DNA of 64,000 nucleotides, taken from Perilla frutescens (taxonomy: Eukaryota > Streptophyta > Magnoliopsida > Lamiales > Lamiaceae). Positions 23,105 to 36,509 of the stretch are shown piece by piece. The first letter of the stretch is position 1, and the number at the start of each line of letters is the position of its first letter. The DNA lies in the NCBI GenBank assembly GCA_026008535.1, contig BRKX01000004.1, forward strand, positions 39,312,501 to 39,376,500, read 5' to 3'. The notes under the pieces are model-generated. The model was given only the letters and a program-made list of their open reading frames with translations. It ran no database searches and had not been told where the DNA came from. A program made the translations under genes and the position numbers.

Positions 23105-23990
23105 ACTCCCCCATACTTAACCCTTTGCTTGTCCTCAAGCAAACAAAATCATTCAAGATATGAAGCAAGAAGGAATTGCCCCCAAGAAGATCATCGAGGA
23201 GAATGACACATTTATTAAACAAGGCATGTGGCTCGTGCAATGAGAATAAGCAGGCAAGTTGTTCTCAAGGAAAAATGCAACAATTATCCTATAGAACATT
23301 CCTCTCACTAACTCCCCCACACTTTATTCAAAAATAATCGGGAATGTACCCAAAGGATATAATTCGTTAGGTTAAATCATCGGGTTAAACCGAGCTTCCT
23401 AACATGGTTTTCCATACTCATCATGGATAGATTCAAAAGAATGACACACATGATAGGAGTAGAATCTAAAAATGCAATCCCGTTTATTATAACAATAAAA
23501 CAAGAGGACGAGGATCAAGCTTCACAAGGTTAGTCCTTAGGGATAAAATCCTCAGTCTCCTTGTGTGGTTTCCCATGCTCATAGTCGATTTAGACGACTA
23601 GAGGAGCAGAAATCCTTATTATCCTCACTTTATTTCAACATAAATTTTATTTTATTTTATTTCTCTTCTCTCTTTTTTTTTAAATATGATAGGAAGTTAG
23701 AGGAGAGAATGATTTTTCGAGCATGACTGATACATTCGATAAGAGAACGACCAAGCCTTCAAACTCTTAGAGGACGAGACCCCATAACATAAATCATCAA
23801 AACATAATCATTCTTAAGATAATTCAAATTCTAGGATGAAATAATGGGAATGATTTCATGCAACATGATCATCTTAATAATAATCCCTTGAAGATTCATA
23901 CTTCAAATAACTAAGTTTGACAATTAGACAAGACAAATCATGCTAAGTGCCAGTTTAAACAAATAAAACACAACATAATCAAGACGTAAA
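23105..23990 (-). other. Element D internal region, left part
   Basis: About 890 bp from the polypurine tract to the insertion point of E. Non-coding and homologous to the 9,440-10,270 part of C (for example CTTAACCCTTTGCTTGTCCT near the PPT). No gene is seen. Confidence 0.65.
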
Positions 23991-26900
23991 TGTAACGGTC
24001 CGGTTCCTTAGATAGGGATTAACGAATGGGGACGGGGTGTTATTAAGGGATTAATGAATAAGACAGAAGATTAACAAAGAAGGTTTGGGAATAAAGATAT
24101 ACTTTTGAAAGATAGGCGATGATACTCGTGTTTACTTAAATAAGAAGGAAACATGCTTTAGCAGAATAAAATGGCTAACTAATCAGATACCAACAAGCAT
24201 AGACCCATTCATAGGTCAAAGCGGATAAATAGATACCAACATGAACAAGCCTCTTCATAGGCGAAAGGAAAATATACTCGAGAAGCAGGAATAAAACTGA
24301 ATATGCATCTTTATATATAGATAACCATGTCTGGGGAAATATTCATAGAGTCTCGATAAACATAATAGAACTTTGAACGTAATTAGAAAGAGTGTATCAG
24401 AGTAGCAGAACACATAATGGGATTTCAAAAGAAACTTAGATAATAGCAAAACAATCTTGGCAGCCAACCCACATCCACAGCCACCAACATCCTCAGCATC
24501 TCAACATGAAAACATTAGAAAAAGACGGGGCATAAGCACTAATGTACTCAGTGGGTTTTAACAAAACACTTTAATAACTTCAAGATATCCAATAATTAAC
24601 TGACGGTATATGGAGAGCAAAACGCAAAAGCCCCCTCCATATCCGTAAAACCTTTTGTTTTCTTTTGGGCCCATCCTGGCTCAAACCTGATGTCAACTGC
24701 ACCTTTAGGCATGCCATAGGATAGAAGAGGGGTTACCTTAAATATCCAAATGAGTTTTCGAGGGAATTAACCCAGCAGTGACTCACTTAAAAGTTCATAG
24801 ATCCTCTGAGCTCAAACCTGGTTATAAGAAAAACTATATTCTTTCTTTCTAAACTTCATTCCTTAACCTTCCTTCCTTTAACTTAGCCTTCCTTCCTTAT
24901 CCTTAATCCTTAACTTAATTCCTGAGCTTCCTTAACTTTACTAGAACTATCGAGCCTAGAGCAAACGTCTAAGACTAATCCTTTACTTTAGCATGATTTC
25001 GGCCTATAAGGGATTTACCACTACCCTAAAAGGAAATGCTTAGCTAAATAAACTTAAGCAAAATCCAACATTCAGATACGAGGAAATGAACGTGCATAAA
25101 CATAAATTGCAATTAAAGCAATTCTAATTATCTCATGCTAGCATAAACAATACTTAATCATTTCTAGCATATCTAAACATGCTTGAGAGCTCACTTTACA
25201 TATAATAACTTCATTTCCTTCCTTCCTTTGTACAGAGATCAATCAGGCAGAGCAAAATATTTTATTGGATATCTCATTTGCCCTATATGCTTCTAGAGCT
25301 TATTAGCTCAAACTTTAGATGAGTATAGATTTACCCACCTCGACTACTGAGCAGCAAATGAAGGAACAAGTTGGTGATCCTTTTCCGAATTCCCACGAGG
25401 CTCACTTCCTCCTACAAAAGTCGAATCATCGACTTAGCGGCCTCCTTCAAAGATTTCTGACTACTAATATGAATTTAAATAATACCTAACTTATCTACCC
25501 TTGAATAGGACTTAAACATAGATAGCACGACTTTAGAACATTTAGAAAATAAGAGGGTTTGAAAGACTCGAGTTTAGAACACGTTTGGAAACAAAACACA
25601 GTGGACGTAGCCTGGCACGGGCCGTGCCAGCATGGCACGGGCCGTGCTAGGCCTCAAGACAAAAAAAAAAGGCCCAGGTCACTTGGCACAGGCCTTTCCA
25701 AGCTGGCATGGTCCATGCACACCCTGGCACGGGCCGTGCCATCATTCCCGAGCCTTTTTCCAGGCACTTGCACAGCTTGGCACGGGCCGTGCCAGCCTGG
25801 CATGGTCCGTGCCCTTTTACGGACCTTAAATTCCTTCGATCGAAGTATTAGTCGAGGCGTTACTTGGTTGCCTCTCCCTTTCCTCAATGTTTTAAACTTG
25901 AAACAAGGCTTAAAACTTTGAATAAAATATAGGAACGAACATGCTTTAATCTTGAAATGAAATCGACATTATAACGACATAAACACGAAAATCCTTCTTA
26001 AACACTTAAAAGAATGATGAAATCTTAAATATAACTTGAACGGAACTTTAATGGATTAAACGAGATTAATTACGAGAATTAATGACGAGAATAACAACGA
26101 GAATAATAACGAGTATAATGACGAGAAATATAACGAAAATGATCTTAACTTGGAACTTTAACGAGAATCGAAATATAACTTTAGGAGGAAAGTAAATGAG
26201 TAATAATGAAGAACATGAAGAACACGAAGAACGGAAAGTAAATGCGGAATTAAAGGACGGAAAAGAAATGGAAATCGAGACCGATGAACAAGAATGGACG
26301 GGGTTAGGTGCGTCGAAGGAAGGTGGCTAGCTCGGCGTCTCATCGAGTCGCAACAGCAGCAGAGCCGCCTGCTACGACCCAACAACACCCCTAGCACATT
26401 CCCTCACCGCATCCCTTCCATGCCACTCCGCTCGTCGTCTTGCAGAACACTCACGAAGAATGCTTTTCACTTCAACAGAACCTTGACTTTTCTCTCAGAG
26501 ATTTCCCACTCTCTAACTTTTAGAGAAGTTAAGAATGAAGGTGTTTGGGGTGAAAAATGAGTGACGGGTGAGCTTTGGCTTCCTTGAGAAGCCACTCCAG
26601 TGCAGAAATACTGCAAAAGTTACCCCGGGTTCAGTTAAAAGCTACTTTATTCAATGTCGAGGTCCAAATGACCTCAGACACGAAATCTAAAAATACCGAG
26701 AGGCTCGTTGGCTCGAATACTAGTAAACTAACTTGATTCATGATAAAGACAGGGTCGTCAGAAGAAAGACGAGCAAAGATTTTCTTTTTGGAATTACTTT
26801 TTTACTATTCACTCAGACTGACAGATTTTGCTCCCGAACGTTCGATTTACCTCAGAATGGAAATCCGTCAATGTCAACGGAATCCTGGAGTCATTTCCCA

Positions 26901-27274
26901 TAAGAGGGGCCTGACAGAACTATACTCAGATTAATGAGGAGGATTTCGTAAATTTCTCAAAACACGAATACACGCAAAAGTTACTATTCATTCATCTTTT
27001 AAATACGTTTTTCATCACTGGGAACTCAAATGACTTTAGAATAAAATTCTGGGAATACCGGCACACTCCCTGAGTTAAAACCTTTCTAACGAGACCATAA
27101 ATGGCTAAAATAGAGTTAAGATCAAAATTTTCAAAAAAATGATTTTACGAAAATTGACCCCTAAAGTCGTGACTGACATCTGACTTCACTTAAACCTTAT
27201 TTAAACTTCTTCCTTAACTAATTAATTACCATTAATAATCCTCTAAACCTTATTCAAAAATCTGGGATGTTACA
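23991..27274 (-). repeat. 3' LTR of element E
   Basis: 3,284 bp. About 94% identical by eye to 33,210-36,504, with differences mainly transitions. A TATA-like run (- strand CTATATATAAAG, about 24,309-24,320) would leave a U3 of about 3 kb. A cluster of GC palindromes lies at 25,610-25,825. Predicted ORFs in it are chance. Confidence 0.9.
25610..25825. repeat. Clustered GC palindromes in LTR of element E
   Basis: Repeats of TGGCACGGGCCGTGCCA and degenerate forms (TGGCATGGTCCGTGCC, TGGCATGGTCCATGC), about seven units in 216 bases of otherwise AT-rich LTR. The same cluster is at 34,828-35,035 in the other LTR with different point changes. Each unit is close to self-complementary. Confidence 0.85.
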
Positions 27275-27287
27275 TCCTACCCCTCTT
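27275..27287 (-). other. Polypurine tract of element E
   Basis: The - strand reads AAGAGGGGTAGGA immediately before the 3' LTR start TGTAACATCC. Confidence 0.7.
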
Positions 27288-27309
27288 AAAGAAATTTCAT
27301 CTCGAAATT

Positions 27310-30110
27310 TACTAACCCTGATAGACGATATCAGGGTGTTTCTTGAGCAGCTCAGATTCAAGCTCCCAGATTGCCTCCTCTGAACCATGATGGTTCCAGA
27401 TTACTTTTACAAGACTGATCTCCTTATTTCTCAACTTCTGGATCTTTCAATCCACAATGGCCTGGGGCTTTTCTTCATATGCTAGGTCCTTATTCAGGAC
27501 TATCTCTTCCTTGCTAATCACGTGCTTTGGATCAAACACGTACTTTCTCAACATTGAGATATGAAAGACGTCATGAACGTCACTCAGGTTGGGTGGTAAG
27601 GCCAACATATAGGCTATTTCATTCACCTTCTCTAGAATTTCAAAAGGTCCAATAAATCTGGGCCTTAACTTGTTTCGTTTGCCAAAACGAACTACTCCTC
27701 TTGACGGAGACACTTTCAAGAACACTTTATCTCTAACGTCAAAACTGAGCTTCATTCTTCTTTTGTCTGCATAAGCCTTCTGCCTATCTTGAGCCTCCTT
27801 GATTCGCTGATGAATAAGCTCGATCTTCTAAACAGCTTCCTGGACCATTTCAGGTCCAAGTATCCTTCTCTCTCCAACTTCGTCCTAATACACAGGCGAT
27901 CTGTATTTCCTTCCGTACAGGGCTTCGTAAGGGGCCATGCCGATTGATGACTGGTAGCTGTTGTTGTGCGCAAACTCTACCAATGGCAGTATCTCCTCCC
28001 AGCTGCTTCTTTGATCGATGACTACTCCTCTGAGCATGTCTTCTAGAATCTGGATAGTCCTTTCGGACTGGCCATCCATTTGAGGATGAAAGGCTGTGCT
28101 GAAATTGAGCTTTGATCCCATGGCTTCTTGTAGGCTCCTCCAGATTTTGACGTAAATCTCGTATGACAATCCGATATATTCGAGACCGGCACTTTGTGCA
28201 ATCGCACAATTTCCCTAACATACATCTGGGCTAGTTAATCTAGCCCATCTGTTATATTAACAGCAATGAAATGTGCTGCTTTTGATAATCGATTCACGAT
28301 TACCCAAATAGCGGTATTCCACCACTTAGACTTTGGTAAACCTACCACAAAGTCCATACTACTATGATCCTACTTCCATTCAGGAATTTCTATGGGTTGG
28401 AGCAAACCAGAAGGTTTTTGATTAAAGGCTTTCACTTGCTGACAGTTTAAATACCTTTCTACAAAGGCGGCTACTTCTCTCTTCATATTTTTCTACTAGA
28501 AGTTCCTCTTGAGGTCTTGATATATCTTGGTGCTTCCGGGATGTGCTGTGTATGGCATGTCACATGCTTCGCACATGATTTCTTCTTTTAGTCCTTCCTT
28601 GCTTGGCACACAAAGTCTTCCTTTGAATAAGAGCGCGTTATTGGCGGCCTCTGTGAAATCTTGAGAGCTATTAGATCGTGCTTCTAGTCTTTTCTTTTCG
28701 AGAAACTCGTCTCTTCTCTGGGGTACAACTATCCTTTGCCTTAGGTCGGGATGAGCGACTATCGCGGTGATTTGGGCTCGAATGGTCTTAGTTGGTATTA
28801 GCACCTCGATTCTTAATTTCTTAAATTCCTTAAGAAGATTTTCCTGAACTAGAACGAGTCCTAACTCTGCCTTCTCCTTCCTACTTAGGGCATCAGCTAC
28901 CACATTCACCTTACCTGGGTGGCAGTGAATCGTGCAGTCGTAATCTTTTACGAGTTCTAGCCATCTTCTCTTCCTCATATTAAGATCCTTTTGCTCAAAG
29001 AAATACTTCAGGCTCTTGTGATCCGAGAAAATATCACACTTAGCTCCATAGAGATAGTGCCTCCAGATCTTTAGCGCATGAAAAACCGCTGCTAGCTCTA
29101 AGTCATGCGTGGGATAGTTCTGCTCATGATTCTTAAGCTGCCTCGAAGCATAAGCAATCACCTTTCATCTCTTCATCAGTACGCATCCTAATCCTTTTCT
29201 CGACGCATCAACATAAACTACAAAATCTTCATTTCCTTCCGGAATGGCCAACACTGGGCTTGTGGTTAACTTTCTCTTTCTGGAAACTTTTCTCGCACTC
29301 GGGCGTCCATCTAAACTTGGAGTCCTTCTTCAATAATCGCTTCATAGCCTTAGATATTGATGAGAATCCTTTGATGAATCTACGATAGTATCTCGCGAGT
29401 CCTAGAAAACTTTTTATCTCATTCACGTTCCTCAGACACTTCCAGTTGCTTACAGCTTCAATCTAGGCTGGATCCACCTTAATTCATTCTATTGAAACTA
29501 TATGACCTAAAAACATAACTTCCTTTAGCCAAAACTCACACTTACTAAACTTAGCGTAAAGCCTTTCTCTTCTTAACATCTCCAGCACCACTCTTAGGTG
29601 CTCTTGATGCTCCTCTTCATCCTTCGAATAGATGAGGATAACATCTATAAAAACTAGCACAAACTTATCTAGATACGTATGAAAAACCCAGTTTATTAAA
29701 TCCATGAACACTGTTGGGGCATTGGCCAATCCAAATGGCATTACTACAAACTCGTAACATCCATAGTGAGTCCTTAAAGTGGTTTTAGAAATATCCTCCT
29801 TTCGGATTTTTAGTTGGTGATACCCAGATCTTAAGTCTATCTTTGAGAAGACACTTTCTTCCTTAAGCGTGATCAAAGGGATCATCTATTCCTAGGAGAG
29901 GGTATCGATTGGTCATCTTATTCAGCTCTATATAGTCGATGCACATTCTCAATGTGCCATCCTTCTTCTTCACGAACAATATTGGAGCTCCCCAAGGTGA
30001 CACACTAGGTTGGATAAAACCTAGGTCTAATAACTCTTGTAGTTGAATCTTGGGTTCTTACAATTCCTTAGGCGCCATTCTGTAAGGGGCTTTCGAACTG
30101 GTGCAGCTCC
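27310..30110 (-). pseudogene. pol: Element E pol: RT, RNase H, integrase, chromodomain
   Basis: From 30,110 downwards: the RT N-terminal part (LQELLDLGFIQPSVSPWGAP), RT palm 29,885-29,484 with the active site reading FIDVILIYS where FIDDILIYS is expected (second catalytic Asp lost, codon at 29,642-29,640), and RNase H about 29,161-28,800 (FSDHKSLKYFF, VVADALSRK). The integrase zinc finger and core are at about 28,560-27,850 (AFHPQMDGQSERT contains the third catalytic residue). The C-terminal barrel and chromodomain lie at 27,755-27,310 (AIWELESELLKKHPDIV), interrupted by TGA near 27,447. Numerous stops and frameshifts separate the pieces. It would copy and integrate element RNA; the chromodomain targets chromatin in this lineage. 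Confidence 0.9.
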
Positions 30111-32157
30111 TAGTTCTAAACCGATAGCGAATTCGACTTGTCTATATGGTGGTAGTTCTGATAGCTCCTTTTGAAATACGTCTTGCAAATTTTCTTGTGT
30201 CTGAAACGCCTTCTATTGCAAATTCTCCTTCGTCTTTCTTCATCGCAGCCGCTTTCTGACGGTATTCTAACTTTATAGCTTCTGCTGGAGATCACCATCA
30301 CTTGCAGGCATAAAGATCGCATGACTGGACCTTAAACGTAAGCTCAGAACTTATCTGACTTCATTCCTTAGATTGCCTCTTAAACTTAACGAGCTGGAAA
30401 ATTACTTTAGAGATGCGCATCCTACTAGAAGGGCACTAACTAGCATTACTTGGATTCGTCTTCCTATTGGGACTACTTCCTCTTATTCTTCCAATAATGA
30501 CTAAAAAGAATATTGCTTTATATTCTCTGCTCTATTCAAGGGTCCACACTCAAGCTCTATGAGTGGGAGCAAAACAAAACGAATGCCTCTGAGTGAGGAC
30601 TTTATCTTGATCAATATTTCTTTAACAAGTTCCAAAAGCTGGAACAGATATAAAACTGGGTTATCTATACTAAAAACATTGCCTTTTCAAAGGACTTATA
30701 ACTCGAAAGGGGTTCTTGCATGAAGCAAATGTATGGAAAATAATCAACGATTAGCAACTGAGAACCGTACTGAATATTTGCAAAGGCATCAGTATAGCTT
30801 TAACAAGGGAATGCTATCACTAATTCTGGATTATCAAAGAAGTATTATCAAAAGATTATAATTTGTCCAAGAGGATATAATTGAAGAATTTCAAATGATA
30901 TGAAGAATTTTTAATTGGTATTAAGTTGATGAAGGGTGATTGATTTAATTGACACGAGAATGAATGAATATACTCATCAAAACTTCCTATCTTACTGAAA
31001 CTTTTAATCTACCAATTCTAGGTCTAACTGCTTAACGATTTTCTTCGGGTTCTCTCTCTTTCTTTCTTTGAGCATTACGCATCTTCTTCTTTACTAGGTT
31101 GCTACAAAATAGCATGAGTCAGCTGGACTTTAATTAGCTACACTTGGCCAGAAAAGCAACATCCGGGGATCGCTTTCACCTATTGGAAGGGATACGACAA
31201 AGTGACCTGATCTATACGTGCTTTCTTCTCGTCCGAAATCACAAATGTAGGGCATGCCTCTCTTGGTCGTACTTTGACAATGTCCTCTTTCCTTGCATCT
31301 AGTTCCAGATCTTCATCTCATTTGCCTTACGGTAGCAATCCGGGATATACTTCTGATATAACTAGTTCTTGAAATCTTCCCAACCATACTCCGTCCGTTG
31401 CTGTAAAGTTATCGTCCTTCGAACGGACTCTCCAACAGTAGTCTGTATTATCCATGTGCATAAAAGAGCACAACCTAGTTCCTCATCTTTCGAACAAGCT
31501 ATAAAAATCAAAAATTCGCTTCTAAGGAACAAACTCTTTTCTCGACTCCCATCGGGTCTCCTAAACTATTAAAATACGAAGGGTTGTGTTTGAGAAACAC
31601 ATTCTTCGCTCTCGAGCCATGGTTCGAGACTTGCTTTCTTGCAGCCTCATTCTCTCAGCTTGATGTCTTCTCCACGACATTCTAAAGAATCCTAAACATT
31701 GGCTATGCTCGCTTGAATTTGCACAAAGCAAAATGAAATGCCTTTTGATAAGGTCTTTAGATTACGCAGTATAGATCAAGCAAAGTGGGAAAATTGCCTC
31801 ATAAGAGGACTTTGGCATTAATAAGAAAGAGGTTCTTGGTTACATCCGAAAATAGGGCAGCCTTTTGGAGAATTACTGCCACTATTAAAATCTAAAGGGT
31901 TGATTAATACATTTATAGAATAAGATCTGGATTAAAGCGGACAGACAGACCAGCAAGGTGTTCTAACAACAACACCTTTCTTTACCTATTTCTAAAGCTT
32001 AACTATGCGCTAGGCCTTTTTCGTTCCTTTTGCATGACGATTTCACCTCTTTCTCGCCTTGCTTCTCTGGGTCCTCTTCTTCCTCATCTTCATCTGTCTC
32101 TGGTACCTCGAACTTGAATTTCCTCAAGCTTCCTTCGGGGAACTGATGGGGCATACA
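30111..32157 (-). other. Element E internal region without recognisable gag
   Basis: About 2 kb between the pol remnant and a possible N-terminal frame. I find no gag zinc knuckle or protease motif on either strand. Part of it (around 30,280-30,420) matches the internal region of element I at about 63,560-63,700, so it is native to the family and not a foreign insertion. Confidence 0.5.
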
Positions 32158-32655
32158 CTATCCCAGACTCTGAGGGGCAAACGTTTGATAGGCAGGGGCC
32201 CACTGGTGCATTCTGGAGGCCAAAGACTCGGTGTTCTTCACGACCTGAACGTTCAAGGGTCTCGCTCCTGAGGTTCCTTCAGCACGAAGATGCAGTGCTT
32301 GAAATCCAGGGGGACTGTTGAGAGTCGCCCTTAGCAGTTCTAGTTCTACCATGAGGGAGGAATTTTGCTCGGCTAGAGCGTTCACGTGGCCATACTTTGA
32401 CTCCCCAAGAGCCATCAAGGCTGAGGAGAATTCTGTTAGATTCTCGATTACCCCATACATCTCGGGATCTTGGGTGATTGTGCTCTACAGGAAGCGATAC
32501 ATTTCTAGCCTTTCAGCGAGCGGTGCTTGCTCACACATGCGGATGCATATTTCCAAGTTGGATACATTTCCTGGCGTTCCTCCAAAGTCGTTCCTTTCTT
32601 GTACAGGGCAGAAAAGCGGCACATTATTCCTAGTAGTCGAACGATGCTTAACCAT
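32158..32655 (-). pseudogene. Possible N-terminal gag-region ORF of element E
   Basis: An ATG at 32,655 opens a frame of about 165 codons with one in-frame TAG just before 32,460. It is helical and Leu/Glu rich (LAEQNSSLMVELELLRATLN), compatible with a coiled coil. It lies about 540 bases after the primer site, where gag should begin. I cannot match it to a gag domain, so the identity is by position only. Confidence 0.4.
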
Positions 32656-33195
32656 CTAGTAACATGAAGCTTAATCAGTTTAGCTCATAAAAGGGAGACC
32701 TAAGATTCTCTTGAGATCATGCTATCATCTAGATTCAGACTACTTATCTTGCATGCATACCTCCTTTTAGCAGTTGACTTTTACAAAAATTTTGGTGCCT
32801 CAAAATCTTTAAACAGAAATTTTACTTTTTCCTTTAAAACAAAACTTTGAGAATAAACTAAACATTTTCTTTCTGATCGAGGATTCTTTTCAAAAAACTT
32901 TTTACCTCAGTAAATCATCTTACTTGAATAATTTTTACTCGAAATTTTATTCTCATGTTTTTCCTTTATCCTTAAAAGAGGTATGCCTGCTAAAATCTTT
33001 TCATTTCCTGAATCACAAAATCCATGAATCTAAAATCTAAAATCTTTATACTATCATACCTTGATTTTTGGTTGAGGATACGAGGGTGATGGCGAGCTGT
33101 GGGTTGCTGCAGTAACTTATCACGAAGCAATTCATATGCACATAAATACTTAGCTTAACTTAAACAAAGAGACAGGTCTGCAGAGTTGCAAGCCT

Positions 33196-33207
33196 GCTCT
33201 GATACCA
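33196..33207 (-). other. tRNA-Met primer-binding site of element E
   Basis: The - strand reads TGGTATCAGAGC, two bases after the 5' LTR end, a perfect match to the canonical initiator-tRNA site. It fixes the orientation of the element. Confidence 0.9.
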
Positions 33208-33209
33208 TC

Positions 33210-36200
33210 TGTAACGGTCCGGTCCCGAGATAGGGATTAATGAATGGAAACGGGGTGTTATTAAGGGATTAACGAATAAGATGGAAGATTAATAAAGAAG
33301 GTTTGCGAATAAAGATATACTTTTGAAAGATAGGCGATGATACTCAGGTTTACTTAATTAAGAAGGAAACATGCTTTAGCGGAATAAAACGGCTAACTAA
33401 TCAGATACCAACAAGCATAGACCCATTCATAGGTCAAAGCGGATAAACAGATACCAACATGAACAAGCCTCTTAATAGGCGAAAGGAAAATATACTCGAG
33501 AAGCAGGAATAAAACTGAATATGCATCTTGATATATAGATAACCATGTCTGGGAAATATTCATAGAGTCTCGATATACATAATAGAACTTTGAACAGAAT
33601 TAGAAAGAGTGTATCAGAGTAGCAGAACACATAATGGGATTTCAAAAGAAACTTAGATAATAGCAAAACAATCTTGGCAGCCAACCCACATCCACAACCA
33701 CCAACATCCTCAACATCTCAACCTGAAAACATTTGAAAAAGAGGGGGCATGAGCACTAATGTACTCAATGGGTTTTAACAAAACACTTAATAACTTCAAG
33801 ATATCCGATAATTAACTGACGGTATATGGAGAGCAAAACGCAAAAGCCCTCTCCATATCCGTAAAACCTTTTCTGTTCTTTTGGGCCCATCCTGGCTCAA
33901 ACCTGATGTCAACTGCACCCGTAGGCATGCCATAGGATAGAAGAGGGGTTACCTCAAATATCCAAACGAGTTTATGAGGGAATTAACCCAGCAGTGACTC
34001 ACTTAAAAGTTCATAGATCCTCTGAGCTCAAACCTGGTTATAAGAAAAACTATATTCTTTCTTTCTAACTTCCTTCCTTAACCTTCCTTCCTTTAACTTA
34101 GCCTTTCTTCCTTATCCTTAATCCTTAACTTAATTCCTGAGCTTCCTTAACTTTACTAGAATTATCGAGCCTAGAGCAAATGTCTAAGACTAATCCTTTA
34201 CTTTAGCATGATTTCGGCCTATAAGGGATTTACCACTACCCTAAAAGGCAATGCTTAGCTAAATAAACTTTAGCAAAATCCAACATTCAGATACGAGGAA
34301 ATGAACGTGCATAAACATAAATTGCAATTAATGCAATTCTAATTATCTCATGCTAGCATAAACAATACTTAATCATTTCTAGCATATCTAAACATGCTTG
34401 AGAGCTCACTTTACATATAATAACTTCCTTTCCTTCCTTTCTTTGTACAGAGATCAATCAGGCAGAGCAAAATATTTTATTGGATATCTCATTTGCCCTA
34501 TATGCTTCTAGAGCTTATTAGCTCAAACTTTAGATGAGTATAGATTTACCCACCTCGACTACTGAGCAGAAGATGAAGCAACAAGTTGGTGACCCTTCTC
34601 CGAATTCCTATGAGGCTCACTATCTCCTACAAAAGTCGAATCATCGACTTAGCGGCCTCCTTCGAAGATTTCTAACGACTAACATGAATTTAAATAATAC
34701 CCAACCTATCTACCCTTGAATAGGACTTAAACATAGATAGCACGACTTTAGAACCTTTAGAAAACACGAGGGTTTGAAATACTCGAGTTTAGAACACATT
34801 TGGAAACAAAACATGGCGGACGTAGCCTGGCACGGGCCGTGCCAGCATGGCACGGGCCGTTCTAGGCCTCAAGGCAGAAAAAAAATGCCCAGGTCACTTG
34901 ACACGGGCCGTGCCAAGCTGGCATGGTCCGTGCGCGCCCTGGCACAGGCCGTGCCATCAGTTCCGAGCCTTTTCCGGGCACTTGCACAGCTTGGCACGGG
35001 CCGTGCCAACCTGGCATGGTCCGTGCCCATTTACGGACCTCGAATTCCTTCGATCGAAGTGTTAGTCGAGGCGTTACTTGGTTGCCTCTCTCTTTCCTCG
35101 ACGTTTTAAACTTGAAACAAGGCTTAAAACTTTGAATAAAATATAGGAACGAACATGCTTTAATCTTGAAATGAAATCGACATTATAACGACATAAACAC
35201 GAAAATCCTTCTTGAACACTTAAAAGAATGACAAAGTCTTAAATATAACTTGAACGGAACTTTAATGGATTAAACGAGATTAATTACGAGAATTAATGAC
35301 GAGAATAACAACGGAAATAATAGCGAGTATAACGACGAGAAATATAACGGAAATGCTATTAACTTGGAACTTTAATGAGAATCGAAATATAACTTTAGGA
35401 GGAAAGTAAACGAGTAATAATGAAGAACATGAAGAACACGAAGAACGGAAAGTAAATGCGGAATTAAAGGACGGAAAAGAAATGGAAATTGAGACCGATG
35501 AACAAGAATGGACGGGGTTAGGTGCGTCGAAGGAAGGTGGCTAGCTCGGCATCTCATCGAGTCATAATGGCGGCAGAGCCGCCTGCTACGACCCAACGGC
35601 ATCCCTAGCACATTCCCTCACCGCATCCCTTCCACACCACTCCGCTTGTCGTCTTGCAGAACACTCACGAAGAATGCTTTTCACTTCAACAGAACCTCGA
35701 CTTTTCTCTCAGAGCTTTCCCACTCTCTAACTTTTGGTGAAGTGAAGAATAATGGTGTTGGGGGTGAAAAATGAGTGAGGGGTGATGGTGGATTTATAGG
35801 AGGAGCTTTGGCTTCCTTGAGAAGCCACTCCAGTGCAGAAACTCTGCAAAAGTTACCCCGGGTTCGGTTAAAAGCTACTTTATTCGATGTTGAGGTCCAA
35901 ATGACCTCAGACTCGAAATCTAAAAATACCAGGAGACTCGTTGGCTTGAATCTAGTGAACCAACTTGATTTGTGATGAAGACGGGGTCGTCAGAAGAAAG
36001 ACGAGCAAAGATTCTCTTTTTGGAATTACTTTTTACTATTCACTCGGACTGATAGATTTTGCTCCCGAACGTTTGATTGACCTCAGAATGGAAATCCGTG
36101 AACGCCAACGGAATCCTTGAGTCATTTCCCATTAGAGGGGCCTGACAGAACTATACTCGGATCAATGAGGAGAATTTCATAAATTTCTCAAAACACTAAC

Positions 36201-36504
36201 GCACGCAAAAGTTACTATTCATTCATCTTTTAAATACGTTTTTCATCACTGGGAACTCAAATGACTTCAGAATAAAATTCTGGGAACACCGGCACACTCC
36301 TTGAGCTAAAACCTTTCTAACAAGACCACAAATGGCCAAAACAGAGTTAAGATCAAAATTTCCGAAAAAACGATTTTACGAAAATTGACCCTAAAGTCGT
36401 GACTGACATCTGACTTCACTTAAACCTTCTTTAAACTTCTTCCTTAACTAATTAATTACCATTAACAATCCTCTAAACCTTATTCAAAAATTTGGGGTCA
36501 TACA
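33210..36504 (-). repeat. 5' LTR of element E
   Basis: 3,295 bp, partner of 23,991-27,274. Contains the second GC-palindrome cluster (34,828-35,035). The TATA-like run of the partner is altered here to CTATATATCAAG (about 33,529-33,540). Confidence 0.9.
34828..35035. repeat. Clustered GC palindromes in 5' LTR of element E
   Basis: Second copy of the array at 25,610-25,825, with the same unit TGGCACGGGCCGTGCCA. Units show scattered C/T and G/A differences between the LTRs. Confidence 0.85.
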
Positions 36505-36509
36505 GTAAA

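Larger units (their letters stand above)
23991..36504 (-). mobile_element. Element E: Tekay/Del-type chromovirus (Ty3/gypsy), decayed
   Basis: LTRs 23,991-27,274 (3') and 33,210-36,504 (5'), each about 3.3 kb, TGTAACAT..GTTACA on the - strand. Flanks are GTAAA at 23,986-23,990 and GTAAA at 36,505-36,509, a perfect 5-bp target duplication, so the whole element entered D in one event. The primer site (tRNA-Met type) lies at 33,207-33,196, and a polypurine tract (AAGAGGGGTAGGA) at 27,287-27,275. Pol order is RT, RNase H, integrase, chromodomain, all on the - strand and broken. Long LTRs plus a chromodomain point to the Tekay/Del lineage. Confidence 0.92.

Noticed and set aside
25559..25921. ORFs across the GC palindromes of element E LTR, repeated at 34,774-35,109
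   Set aside because: The repeated 'WHGP' peptides are translations of the palindromic repeat in several frames, not protein evidence.
32059..32659. + strand ORFs at 32,059-32,271 and 32,318-32,659
   Set aside because: Shadows of the - strand frame that lies at the gag position of element E; no independent support.
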